Shown: positions 32,650-40,461 of the stretch, piece by piece | How positions within the stretch are numbered: the stretch's first letter is position 1 | Layout of the letters: every line of letters starts with the position of its first letter | Assembly: GCF_013155365.1 (NCBI RefSeq) | Contig: NZ_JABJRA010000010.1 | Span: forward strand, 62,001 to 126,000 | Source: Nocardioides sp. zg-DK7169 | GTDB lineage: Bacteria; Actinomycetota; Actinomycetes; Propionibacteriales; Nocardioidaceae | Length of the DNA stretch: 64,000 bases | Direction: 5' to 3' | The notes under the pieces: generated by a model | Seen by the model: the letters and a program-made list of their open reading frames with translations, nothing else | What the model was told of the DNA's origin: nothing | Databases searched by the model: none | Translations under genes and position numbers: made by a program

Positions 32650-34140
32650 TCAGCGGCCGGTCGCGGCGGGGGCGACGCCCCCGGCCTGCTCGGCGTGCTC
32701 GGGGTGCTCGATGTGGTCCTCCGCCTCGAGGCTGGCGCGCTGCGGGATGCACAGCGCGATGACGCTGGCGAGCAGGGCGAGGACGGCGGCGATGAGCAGG
32801 CCGGTGCGGAACCCGGCCTCGCTGGGCACGGCGAAGCCGCCGAAGTCGGTGGTCATCTGGGCCAGCACGACCCCCACGACGGCCGCGGCGAACGACGTAC
32901 CGAGCGCGCGCATCAGGGTGTTGACGCTGTTGGCCGAGGCGGTGACCGAGAGCGGGACCGAGCCCATGATCAGCGCCGGCATCGCGCCGTAGGCGAACCC
33001 GACGCCCATCGAGCAGATGCAGACCGCGATCAGCAGGCCCCAGGTCGAGCTCATCAGCGCGATGGCACACAGGTAGCCGACCGCGACGGTGAAGCCGCCG
33101 AGCGCCAGGGTGATCTTCGGCCCGCGGGCGTGCGAGATCTTGGCGCCGACCGGCGACATCGCCATCATCACGAAGCCGCCGGGCATCATCCACAGGCCCA
33201 TCTGGATCATCGACTGGCCCAGGCCGTAGCCGGTCTCGGAGGGCAGCTGGAGCAGCTGCGGGATGATCAGCGACTGGGCGTACATCGCGAACCCGATCAC
33301 CAGCGAGGCCAGGTTGGTCAGCAGCACGACGGGGCGCGCGGTGACCCGCAGGTCGACCAGCGGGGCGGCGGTGCGCAGCTCGTAGGCGCCCCAGGCCAGC
33401 AGGACGACGACCGCGCCGATGAGCAGGCCGAGCGTGGTGGCGCTGCTCCAGCCCCAGTCGGCGCCCTTGGAGACGCCGAGCAGCAGGCTGACCAGGCCGA
33501 TGCCGAGCCCGACCGCCCCGATGGCGTCGAAGCCGCCGCTGCTGGCGACCGGGGTCGCCGGGATGAAGGCGAAGATCAGCACGGCGACGAGCACGGCGAG
33601 CGCCGAGGCGCCCCAGAACAGGGCGCGCCAGTTGGCGTTCTCGGCGACGGCGGCCGCGAGCGGCAGCCCGAGCGCCCCGCCGATGCCCATCGAGGCGCTC
33701 ATCAGCGCGATCGAGTTGCCGAGCCTCTCCGCCGGGATGAGGTCGCGCATGGCGCTGATCCCCAGCGGGATCATGCCCATGCCGATGCCCTGCAGGCCGC
33801 GCCCGATGATCATCGGGACCACCGCCGTGGCGAGGGCGCCCACCACCGAGCCGGCGATCAGCGAACCGGCGCAGATCAGCATGATCCGCCTCTTGCCGAA
33901 CATGTCGCCGAGGCGGCCGCTGATCGGGGTGGCCACCGCCGAGGTGAGCAGGGTGGCCGTGATGACCCAGGAGGCGTTGGACGCGCTGGTGTCCAGGATC
34001 CGCGGGAGGTCCTGGATCAGCGGGACCACGAGGGTCTGCATGAGGGCGGCGGTGATGCCCGCAACGGCGAGCACGACGACCACGGCCCCCGGGCGGACCG
34101 GGCGCGCCGGGGCGGGCGGGCGGAGTGAGGTAGTTGACAC
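32650..34140 (-). CDS. MFS transporter, DHA2 family, with MarR-controlled promoter
   Basis: A 496-residue exporter with about 14 helices. Motif A is ISGRLGDMFGKRRIM, motif C is GRGLQGIGMGMIPLGISAMRDLIPAERLG, and the N-terminal LMQTLVVPLIQDLPRIL and ASWVITATLLTSAVATP are DHA2-like. The GTG at 34140 (VSTTSLRPP) is chosen because a -10-like TACAGT (34154-34149) ends 8 nt before it; the longer ATG starts at 34161 and 34188 would lie upstream of that promoter or inside the palindrome. It is divergent from a MarR gene, the typical arrangement for drug efflux under ligand control. Confidence 0.85.
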   Translation of the reverse strand: MSTTSLRPPAPARPVRPGAVVVVLAVAGITAALMQTLVVPLIQDLPRILDTSASNASWVITATLLTSAVATPISGRLGDMFGKRRIMLICAGSLIAGSVVGALATAVVPMIIGRGLQGIGMGMIPLGISAMRDLIPAERLGNSIALMSASMGIGGALGLPLAAAVAENANWRALFWGASALAVLVAVLIFAFIPATPVASSGGFDAIGAVGLGIGLVSLLLGVSKGADWGWSSATTLGLLIGAVVVLLAWGAYELRTAAPLVDLRVTARPVVLLTNLASLVIGFAMYAQSLIIPQLLQLPSETGYGLGQSMIQMGLWMMPGGFVMMAMSPVGAKISHARGPKITLALGGFTVAVGYLCAIALMSSTWGLLIAVCICSMGVGFAYGAMPALIMGSVPLSVTASANSVNTLMRALGTSFAAAVVGVVLAQMTTDFGGFAVPSEAGFRTGLLIAAVLALLASVIALCIPQRASLEAEDHIEHPEHAEQAGGVAPAATGR

Positions 34141-34172
34141 AAGCAAGCACTGTACGGGCATCCGGCGATGGT

Positions 34173-34187
34173 TGTGCATCGTGCACA
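34173..34187. promoter_or_regulatory. Palindromic operator in the MFS/MarR divergent promoter
   Basis: TGTGCA-TCG-TGCACA is a perfect inverted repeat covering the expected -35 region of the MFS promoter. MarR-family dimers usually bind palindromes of this size between themselves and the gene they control. Confidence 0.55.
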
Positions 34188-34244
34188 TGTTGTGCGCGTT
34201 ACACTTTTGATCGGGGACGGACGAGCTGGTGAGGAGGCGGACGC

Positions 34245-34715
34245 GTGGGTGATCGCAGCGATCTCCTGTCGTCGGTGGAGCTGGAGTCGTTGGTGCTGGG
34301 GCGCCACATGCTGACCCGCACCCGTCGGCTCGAGGGCGCGCTCGACCGCACGGCCTACCTGGTGATGGCGCGGATCGAGGCGGAGGGGCCGATGTCCCTC
34401 CCGCAGCTCAGCGACGCGTTCGGTCTCGACGTGTCCACGCTCAACCGGCAGACGGCGGCGCTGCTGCGCGCCGGGCTGGTCGAGCGGATCGCGGACCCCG
34501 ACGGCGGCCTGGCCCGGAAGTTCCGCCTGACCGAGGCCGGCCTGCGGGACCTGGACGCGGAGCGCACCCGCGGCCGCGAGGGGCTCGGGCGGGTGCTGGC
34601 GGACTGGAGCGAGGAGGACGTCGCGCTGCTGAGCAGCCTCCTGGGCCGCTACAACGCCGCGATCGAGGCCCGTGACGGCAGGCCCTGGCCACGCCGCGGG
34701 ATCACCGAGGCGTAG
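34245..34715 (+). CDS. MarR family transcriptional regulator
   Basis: A 156-residue winged-helix regulator. ARIEAEGPMSLPQLSDAFGLDVSTLNRQTAALLRAGLVERIADPDGGLARKFRLTEAGLRDLDAER contains the recognition helix (DVSTLNRQTAAL) and the wing (DPDGGLARKF), of the MarR form. It starts with GTG and has GAGGAGG about 8 nt upstream. It is divergent from the MFS gene and its probable operator is at 34173-34187. The inducer is unknown. Confidence 0.9.
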   Translation: MGDRSDLLSSVELESLVLGRHMLTRTRRLEGALDRTAYLVMARIEAEGPMSLPQLSDAFGLDVSTLNRQTAALLRAGLVERIADPDGGLARKFRLTEAGLRDLDAERTRGREGLGRVLADWSEEDVALLSSLLGRYNAAIEARDGRPWPRRGITEA

Positions 34716-34730
34716 CCGGGCACGGCCCGC

Positions 34731-35171
34731 TCAGACGCGCTCGAGCACGAAGACCGGGATCTCGCGGTCGGTCTTCTTCTGGTACTCGCCGTACGTCGCC
34801 CAGGTGCGGACCGCGAGGTCCCACCAGTCGGCGCGCTCCTCGCCGCTGACCAGCCGGGCGCGGTAGGTGTGCTTCTCCGCGCCGTCCTGGAGATCGACCT
34901 CGGGGTGCGCGACGAAGTTGTAGTACCAGGTCGGGTTGTCGTCGGCGCCGCCCTTGGAGGCGATCGCGACGTACGTGCCGTCGCGCTCGACGCGCATCAC
35001 CGGGTTCTTGCGCAGCTTGCCGGAGTTCGCCCCGCGGGAGGTGATCACGACGATCTTGTCCTCGGTGCCGGGCAGGACGTTGGCCCGCTGCCCGTCGGAG
35101 GACTCGAACTCGGCGACCTGGTCGCGGACCCACTGCTCGGGGCTGGGCTCGTACTCGCCTGTGAGTGTCAT
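34731..35171 (-). CDS. F420H2-dependent nitroreductase/quinone reductase (Ddn family)
   Basis: A 146-residue deazaflavin-dependent enzyme of the Ddn type. The pattern VLPGTEDKIVVITSRGANSGKLRKNPVMRVERDGTYVAIASKGGADDNPTWYYNFVAHPEVDLQDG is the F420-binding split-barrel core, including PVMRVE and PTWYYN. In mycobacteria Ddn reduces menaquinone as well as bicyclic nitroimidazoles. The ATG at 35171 has GGAAGG directly upstream; earlier in-frame starts lack family similarity. Its divergent neighbour is menB, which fits a role in quinone metabolism. Confidence 0.9.
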   Translation of the reverse strand: MTLTGEYEPSPEQWVRDQVAEFESSDGQRANVLPGTEDKIVVITSRGANSGKLRKNPVMRVERDGTYVAIASKGGADDNPTWYYNFVAHPEVDLQDGAEKHTYRARLVSGEERADWWDLAVRTWATYGEYQKKTDREIPVFVLERV

Positions 35172-35241
35172 GACCTTCCAATGACCGCTGCGCGGCGACC
35201 TATTCCTCCCGGCTCCCTCCGGGCCCGGGGGAGCGGGCCGA

Positions 35242-35247
35242 TAGCCT
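35242..35247 (+). promoter_or_regulatory. Probable -10 element (TAGCCT) of menB
   Basis: TAGCCT ends 6 nt before the menB ATG, consistent with leaderless transcription. The same hexamer at the same kind of spacing occurs before the MFS gene at 21463 and upp. Confidence 0.5.
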
Positions 35248-35253
35248 CCGCCC

Positions 35254-36198
35254 ATGAGTGCGATCGACGGCGTCTCGGAGATCTTCGACCCGGCTGACTG
35301 GGACGAGGTCCCGGGTTTCGAGGACCTGACCGACCTGACCTATCACCGGGCCAAGGCCCACGGCACCGTGCGGATCGCGTTCGACCGCCCCGACGTGCTG
35401 AACGCCTTCCGCCCGCACACCGTCGATGAGCTGCTGCGCACGCTCGAGCACGCGCGCCAGTCCGCCGACGTGGGCTGCGTGATCCTCACCGGCAACGGCC
35501 CGAGCGCGAAGAACGGCAAGTGGTCCTTCTGCTCCGGCGGCGACCAGCGGATCCGCGGCAAGGCCGGCTACCAGTACGAGGACAAGGCGATCGGCGCCGA
35601 CGACACCGGGGCCGAGGAGCCCTCGGTGATCGACAAGGCCAAGCTCGCGCGCCTGCACATCCTGGAGTGCCAGCGCCTGATCCGCTTCATGCCCAAGGTC
35701 GTCATCTGCGTGGTGCCGGGCTGGGCCGCGGGCGGCGGGCACTCGCTGCACGCCGTCGCCGACCTGACCCTCGCCTCGCGCGAGCACGCCCGCTTCAAGC
35801 AGACCGACGCCGACGTGGGCTCCTTCGACGGCGGCTACGGCTCGGCGTACCTCGCCCGCCAGGTGGGGCAGAAGTTCGCCCGCGAGATCTTCTTCCTCGG
35901 CGAGGAGTACTCCGCCGAGGAGATGTTCGCGATGGGTGCGGTCAACCGCGTCGTCGAGCACGCCCAGCTGGAGAAGGTCGCCCTGGAGTGGGGCCGCAAG
36001 ATCAACGGCAAGTCGCCGACCGCCCAGCGGATGCTGAAGTACTCCTTCAACCTCCTCGACGACGGCCTGGTCGGCCAGCAGCTCTTCGCCGGCGAGACCA
36101 CCCGCCTGGCCTACATGACCGACGAGGCCCAGGAGGGCCGCGACCAGTTCCTCGAGAAGCGCGAGCCCGACTGGTCGCCGTACCCCTGGTACTACTGA
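35254..36198 (+). CDS. menB: 1,4-dihydroxy-2-naphthoyl-CoA synthase MenB
   Basis: A 314-residue crotonase-fold enzyme that closes the second ring of menaquinone. Hallmarks are FCSGGDQRIRGKAGYQ (oxyanion hole), VIDKAKLARLHILECQRLIRFMPKVVICVVPGWAAGGGHSLHAVADLTLASREHARFKQTDADVGSFDGGYGSAYLARQVG, in which Asp and the Ser-Phe-Asp-Gly-Gly pattern form the active site, and the C-terminal WSPYPWYY shared by MenB proteins. The length is as expected for actinobacterial MenB (300-315). No other men gene is in the window. It is divergent from the Ddn-type quinone reductase gene. Confidence 0.95.
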   Translation: MSAIDGVSEIFDPADWDEVPGFEDLTDLTYHRAKAHGTVRIAFDRPDVLNAFRPHTVDELLRTLEHARQSADVGCVILTGNGPSAKNGKWSFCSGGDQRIRGKAGYQYEDKAIGADDTGAEEPSVIDKAKLARLHILECQRLIRFMPKVVICVVPGWAAGGGHSLHAVADLTLASREHARFKQTDADVGSFDGGYGSAYLARQVGQKFAREIFFLGEEYSAEEMFAMGAVNRVVEHAQLEKVALEWGRKINGKSPTAQRMLKYSFNLLDDGLVGQQLFAGETTRLAYMTDEAQEGRDQFLEKREPDWSPYPWYY

Positions 36199-36280
36199 GC
36201 CCGTTGGGGTGACGGCCAGGCGGGTATCCGGCGCGGACGTCGATCGGTGACAAACACGGTTGGGTTGGCTTTGCGCAGGC

Positions 36281-36286
36281 TAATGT
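36281..36286 (+). promoter_or_regulatory. Probable -10 element (TAATGT)
   Basis: TAATGT ends 6 nt before the ATG of the EcsC-like gene. TTGGGT at 36260 is a possible -35 with a 15-bp spacer. Confidence 0.4.
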
Positions 36287-36292
36287 CCGGGC

Positions 36293-37141
36293 ATGGCTGA
36301 GCATTCCCAGGACAAGCTCTACGCGACCACGCTGCAAACCATCGGTGCGGTTGCCAAGCTGCCGATCGTGCGCGTGGACCGGGAGGATTTCCTGCGAAAG
36401 CACTTCGGCAACTTGGAAGACTTCGACGTTGTCCTGGAGCGTGGCCCTCAAGCCGTGTATTCCGCCGAGTCGTTGAGGCGCAAGGCGAACTCCATCATCA
36501 AGAGCAGTGCTGCGAAGACGTCTATGGCTTCGTTCGCCTCGGGTTTGCCCGGGAACCCGGCCGTGATGGTTGCGGCTGGCGGTGTCGACGTCGCGCAGTA
36601 CTTCGGTTTTGCAATCAATCTCGCCCAGCAGATTGCCTACCTGTTCGGCGAGGACGATCTGTTCGACGGGGGCGGAGAACTCTCGGAGGCTGCCCAGATT
36701 CGAGTGATCGGCTACCTCGGGGCCATGTTTGGTGCAGCGGGCGCGGCGGCGCTCGTCTCCAGCACCTCGAAAGTCGCGGGCGCCAACTTGGGGAAGAAGG
36801 TCGCGGCACAGGCTCTGACCCACACGACGTGGTACCCGCTGGTGAAGAAGGTGGGCGCCACCATCGGTATGAAGATCACGAAGAAGACCGTTGAGAAGAC
36901 AATCACCAAGGCGGTCCCCGTTGTTGGGGGCGTGGTCTCAGGTGGGCTGACGTACGTCACGTTCCGCCCGATGGGCCACCGATTGGCCGACACGATGGTG
37001 ATGCATCTCGGTGGCGAGTTCGATATTGAGCTTGAACTGAATCCTGAGTTCGCGCGGCCCGCGGACGGCGAAGTCGTCGAGGGCCGTGTCGTCCGACCCG
37101 CGCTGCCTGTCGACGGCTCGCTTGGCGCGGTCTTGGACTAG
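36293..37141 (+). CDS. EcsC-like protein, probably acquired
   Basis: A 282-residue protein. The segments GNPAVMVAAGGVDVAQYFGFAINLAQQIAYLFGEDDLF and KAVPVVGGVVSGGLTYVTFRPMGHRLADTMVMHL resemble the EcsC family, which carries a glycine-rich hydrophobic hairpin near each end; the function of EcsC proteins is unsettled. Codon use differs from its neighbours: many codons end in A or T (e.g. TCT, GTT, AAG/AAA, GGT, TTT), and the gene and its flanks are visibly less GC-rich than the surrounding DNA. It is not part of an operon. I infer recent horizontal transfer or weak selection on this gene. Confidence 0.7.
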   Translation: MAEHSQDKLYATTLQTIGAVAKLPIVRVDREDFLRKHFGNLEDFDVVLERGPQAVYSAESLRRKANSIIKSSAAKTSMASFASGLPGNPAVMVAAGGVDVAQYFGFAINLAQQIAYLFGEDDLFDGGGELSEAAQIRVIGYLGAMFGAAGAAALVSSTSKVAGANLGKKVAAQALTHTTWYPLVKKVGATIGMKITKKTVEKTITKAVPVVGGVVSGGLTYVTFRPMGHRLADTMVMHLGGEFDIELELNPEFARPADGEVVEGRVVRPALPVDGSLGAVLD

Positions 37142-37253
37142 TCGTGAAGGTGATAGCGCAAGGACGCGGGTGCATCTCATGCTCCCGCAGCCGTGGCACG
37201 TCGGTGACCCTGGTAGTACTGGGGCGACCGCACCACTGATCTGCGAGGACCCC

Positions 37254-37880
37254 ATGACCACCCGCTGGGAGCGCATCGCGCGCGCCAACAACGGCGAGGA
37301 CTACGCCGCGGCGTACGCCGAGCGGTTCCGGGCGCTCGCGGCGCAGGGCCAGGACATCCACGGGGAGGCGGTGTTCGTGCAGCGCCTCCTCGACCCGCCG
37401 GCGCAGGTGCTGGACGCCGGTTGCGGGACGGGCCGGATCACCGAGCGGCTCGCCGAGCTGGGCTACGCGGTCGTCGGCACCGACGTCGACGCGACGATGC
37501 TCGAGCAGGCGCGGGCGGTGGCCCCGGCCCTGGACTGGCGGCTCGCGGACCTGGCCACCATGGACCTCGGCGAGCGCTTCGACCTGGTGCTGCTGGCCGG
37601 CAACATCATCCCGCTGCTCGAGCCCGGCACCCTGGGCGCGGTGGCCGAGCGGCTCGCCGCGCACGCCGTCTCGGGTGGGCTGGTCGTGTGCGGGTTCGGC
37701 CTGGACTCCGCGCACCTCCCGGCCGGCTGTGCGCCGACCCCGCTGGCCGAGCACGACGCCGCGCTCGCAGTGGCGGGCCTGGAGCCTGTGACGCGGTACT
37801 CCACCTGGGACGGTGAGGCCTACGACGACGGCGGGTACGTGATCACCGTGCATCGCAGGCCTGAGGAGGACGTGTCGTGA
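37254..37880 (+). CDS. SAM-dependent methyltransferase (class I)
   Basis: A 208-residue methyltransferase. Motif I is QVLDAGCGTGRITERLAELGYAVVGTDVDATMLEQARAVAP (about residues 52-90), with the AdoMet-binding DAGCGTG and acidic VGTDVD; motif II is RFDLVLLAGNIIPLL. The fold is typical of small-molecule methyltransferases in Methyltransf_25/11; the substrate is unknown. It overlaps the sirtuin start (GTGA), so it is the first gene of a two-gene unit. Confidence 0.85.
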   Translation: MTTRWERIARANNGEDYAAAYAERFRALAAQGQDIHGEAVFVQRLLDPPAQVLDAGCGTGRITERLAELGYAVVGTDVDATMLEQARAVAPALDWRLADLATMDLGERFDLVLLAGNIIPLLEPGTLGAVAERLAAHAVSGGLVVCGFGLDSAHLPAGCAPTPLAEHDAALAVAGLEPVTRYSTWDGEAYDDGGYVITVHRRPEEDVS

Positions 37881-38572
37881 GGGTGGTCGTGCTGACCGGA
37901 GCCGGGATCTCCGCCGAGAGCGGCGTCCCGACGTTCCGCGACTCCGACGGGCTGTGGGAGGGCCACCGCGCCGAGGACGTCGCGACGCCGGAGGCCTTCG
38001 AGTACCAGCCCGCGGTCGTGCAGCGCTTCTACGACGCCCGCCGCGCGGCTCTCGCCGACGTGGAGCCCAACCCCGCCCACCTCGCGCTCGCGCGCCTCGA
38101 GCGCGCCCTGGGCGACGACCTGCTGGTGGTCACCCAGAACGTCGACGACCTGCACGAGCGGGCCGGCTCCCAGCACGTCCTGCACATGCACGGAGAGCTG
38201 CTGTCGGCGCTGTGCGTCGGCTGCCGCGCCCGCTCCCGCTGGACCGAGGACCTCGGCGACCACCCGCCGTGCCCCCGCTGCGGCAGCGCCGAGCTGCGCC
38301 CCGACATCGTCTGGTTCGGCGAGGTGCCCTACCAGATGGACCGCATCGTCGCGGCGCTCCAGCGCTGCGACCTGTTCGTCTCGATCGGCACCTCCGGCGC
38401 GGTCTACCCCGCGGCCGGCTTCGTGCAGAGCGCGGTCACCTACGGCGCCCGCACCCTCGAGCTCAACCTGCTGCCCAGCGAGGGCAGCCACTTCTTCGAC
38501 GAGTCCCGCCGCGGCCCCGCCGGCGTACTCGTCCCCGCCTGGGTCGACGAGCTCCTCACCACCGTCCGCTGA
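37877..38572 (+). CDS. cobB: NAD-dependent protein deacylase (sirtuin, SIRT5-like)
   Basis: A 231-residue class III sirtuin. VVLTGAGISAESGVPTFRDSDGLW is the NAD-binding start, TQNVDDLHERAG and HMHGEL supply the catalytic His, and the zinc site is C-V-G-C plus C-P-R-C. RFYDARR gives the Tyr-x-x-Arg pair that in E. coli CobB and human SIRT5 allows desuccinylation and demalonylation. It starts with GTG inside the methyltransferase stop. It is followed by a 22-bp tandem repeat array. Confidence 0.93.
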   Translation: MRVVVLTGAGISAESGVPTFRDSDGLWEGHRAEDVATPEAFEYQPAVVQRFYDARRAALADVEPNPAHLALARLERALGDDLLVVTQNVDDLHERAGSQHVLHMHGELLSALCVGCRARSRWTEDLGDHPPCPRCGSAELRPDIVWFGEVPYQMDRIVAALQRCDLFVSIGTSGAVYPAAGFVQSAVTYGARTLELNLLPSEGSHFFDESRRGPAGVLVPAWVDELLTTVR

Positions 38573-38586
38573 CCCGCCCCCTCCGC

Positions 38587-38652
38587 CGAGTCGGCCCGTG
38601 TGGTTGCGCGAGTCGGCGCCAATGGCGCGCCGAGTCGGCTCTTGTGGCGGCG
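38587..38652. repeat. 22-bp tandem repeat array, locus A (3 units)
   Basis: Three contiguous 22-bp units (38587-38608, 38609-38630, 38631-38652). Each begins CGAGTCG and has TGG at positions 15-17. It starts 14 bp after the sirtuin stop. The junctions form the short palindrome GCCGA-G-TCGGC or near versions. Two further degenerate copies of a related ~21-nt motif (starting 38680 and 38701, AACTCTCGACTCGACC / AAGTCTCGATTCAACC) lead up to the treZ stop. The family recurs at 48429 and 50992. Confidence 0.8.
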
Positions 38653-38718
38653 AAGGTCTCGGCGAGGTCAACCGGTCATAACTCTCGACTCGACCGTCAG
38701 AAGTCTCGATTCAACCTC

Positions 38719-40461
38719 TCAGCCGAGGAGCGCCCCGGCGTGGGGAGGGAGGGTGAGGGTGGCGGCGTGGAGGCGGGCGGGGGTGGGGGTGGTGAAGAGG
38801 AGGGCGTGGTCGGGGCCGACGGGGATGTCCGCCTCGGTGTCGCCGAAGTTCACCGCCACCAGCAGTGAGCCGCGGAGCATGGTGAAGACCCGCGACTCCT
38901 CGTCGGCGGTGCAGGAGACCTTGGCGAACGAGGGGTCGGTGAGGTCCGGGAGCGTACGACGCAGCCGGGCCAGCTCGCGGTAGACCTCGAGCATCCGCGC
39001 GTGCCGACCACCCTCGAGCTCGGACCAGTCCAGCTTGGAGCGCTCGTACGTCGCGGGGTCCTGCGGGTCCGGCACCACCGCGGGGTCCCAGCCCATCCGC
39101 TCGAACTCCGCGATCCGCCCCTCCGCGGTGGCCGTGCCGAGCTCCGGCTCGGGGTGGCTGGTGAAGAACTGGAACGGCGTGGAGGCGGCCCACTCCTCGC
39201 CCTGGAACAGCATCGGCGTGAACGGCCCCGCCAGCGTCAACAGCGCCGCGCAGGCGAGCTGGTCGTCGTCGAGCGCCTCGGTGATCCGGTCGCCGACGGC
39301 GCGGTTGCCGATCTGGTCGTGGTTCTGGCTGCACACCACCAGCCGCCACGTCGGCATCCGCTCGGTGTCGACCGGGGCGCCGTGGTCGCGGCCGCGGAAG
39401 GAGGAGTAGGTCCCGTCGTGGAAGAAGCCGCGCTCGCACACCTTCGCCAGCGCCGAGAGCGGCTCGAAGTCGGCGTAGTAACCCTCGGTCTCCTGGGTCA
39501 GCGCCACGTGCACCGCGTGGTGGAAGTCGTCGCTCCACTGCGCGTCGATGCCCGTGCCGCCGGCCTCGCGCGGGGTGACCATCGAGGCCTGGTTGAGGTC
39601 GGACTCCGCGATCAGCGTCAGCGGGCGCCGCTGGTGCGCCGACAGCGCGGCCACCTCGATCGCCATCTCCTCCAGCAGGTGCACCGGCGAGGAGTCGTCG
39701 AGCGCGTGCACGGCGTCCAGGCGCAGCCCGTCGACGTGGTAGTCCGCCAGCCACATCCGCACGTTGTCGAGGATCAGCCGGCGCACCTCCGCCGAGCCCT
39801 CGGTGTCGAGGTTGAGCAGGTCGCCCCAGGTGTTGGCCCCGGTCTTCAGGTAGGGCCCGAACAGCGGCAGGTAGTTCCCCGACGGCCCGAGGTGGTTGTA
39901 GACGACGTCCTGGATCACGCCCAGCCCGGCGGCGTGGCAGCCGTCGACGAAGCGCTGGTACGCCGCGGGGCCGCCGTACCCCTCGTGGACCGTGGACCAC
40001 AGCACGCCGTCGTAGCCCCAGTTCCAGGTGCCGTTGAAGCCGTTGACCGGCATCAGCTCGACGAGGTCGACGCCGATCGAGCGCAGGTGGTCCAGCCGGC
40101 CCAGCGCGGCGTCGAGGGTGCCCTCGGGGGTGAAGGTGCCGACGTGGAGCTCATAGATCACCGAGCCGGCCAGCTGGCGCCCGGTCCAGCCCTGGTCGGT
40201 CCAGGCGAAGGCCGTGGGGTCGAAGGTCCGCGAGCGCCCGTGCACCCCGTCGGGCTGGCGCCGCGAGCGCGGGTCCGGGCGCGGGGTCTCCTCGTCGTCG
40301 AGCAGGTAGCCGTAGTCGAGGCCGTCGGCCGGTACGTCGGGCAGCGCGCCGTCCGGCGTCCACCAGTCGCCCGCGCCGCGGACCATCTCCACGACCTCGC
40401 CGGCGACCGCGAGCCGCACCCGCTCCGGGCGCGGCGCCCACACGTCGAAGGGACCCCTCAT
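38719..40461 (-). CDS. treZ: Malto-oligosyltrehalose trehalohydrolase TreZ
   Basis: A 580-residue GH13 enzyme that releases trehalose from maltooligosyltrehalose. [79 protein letters not shown] (catalytic Asp, about residue 242) and LIAESDLNQ (Glu, about 280) follow the TreZ pattern, with the substrate-loop motif GNRAVGDR later. A ~90-residue N-terminal beta domain matches the family. The ATG overlaps the treY stop, and GGAGGAGGAG precedes it. It is the last gene of treX-treY-treZ. Confidence 0.95.
   Translation of the reverse strand: MRGPFDVWAPRPERVRLAVAGEVVEMVRGAGDWWTPDGALPDVPADGLDYGYLLDDEETPRPDPRSRRQPDGVHGRSRTFDPTAFAWTDQGWTGRQLAGSVIYELHVGTFTPEGTLDAALGRLDHLRSIGVDLVELMPVNGFNGTWNWGYDGVLWSTVHEGYGGPAAYQRFVDGCHAAGLGVIQDVVYNHLGPSGNYLPLFGPYLKTGANTWGDLLNLDTEGSAEVRRLILDNVRMWLADYHVDGLRLDAVHALDDSSPVHLLEEMAIEVAALSAHQRRPLTLIAESDLNQASMVTPREAGGTGIDAQWSDDFHHAVHVALTQETEGYYADFEPLSALAKVCERGFFHDGTYSSFRGRDHGAPVDTERMPTWRLVVCSQNHDQIGNRAVGDRITEALDDDQLACAALLTLAGPFTPMLFQGEEWAASTPFQFFTSHPEPELGTATAEGRIAEFERMGWDPAVVPDPQDPATYERSKLDWSELEGGRHARMLEVYRELARLRRTLPDLTDPSFAKVSCTADEESRVFTMLRGSLLVAVNFGDTEADIPVGPDHALLFTTPTPARLHAATLTLPPHAGALLG

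Noticed and set aside
32647..34128. Plus-strand frame opposite the MFS gene
   Set aside because: Highly His/Asp/Gln-rich mirror of the MFS gene; no domain.
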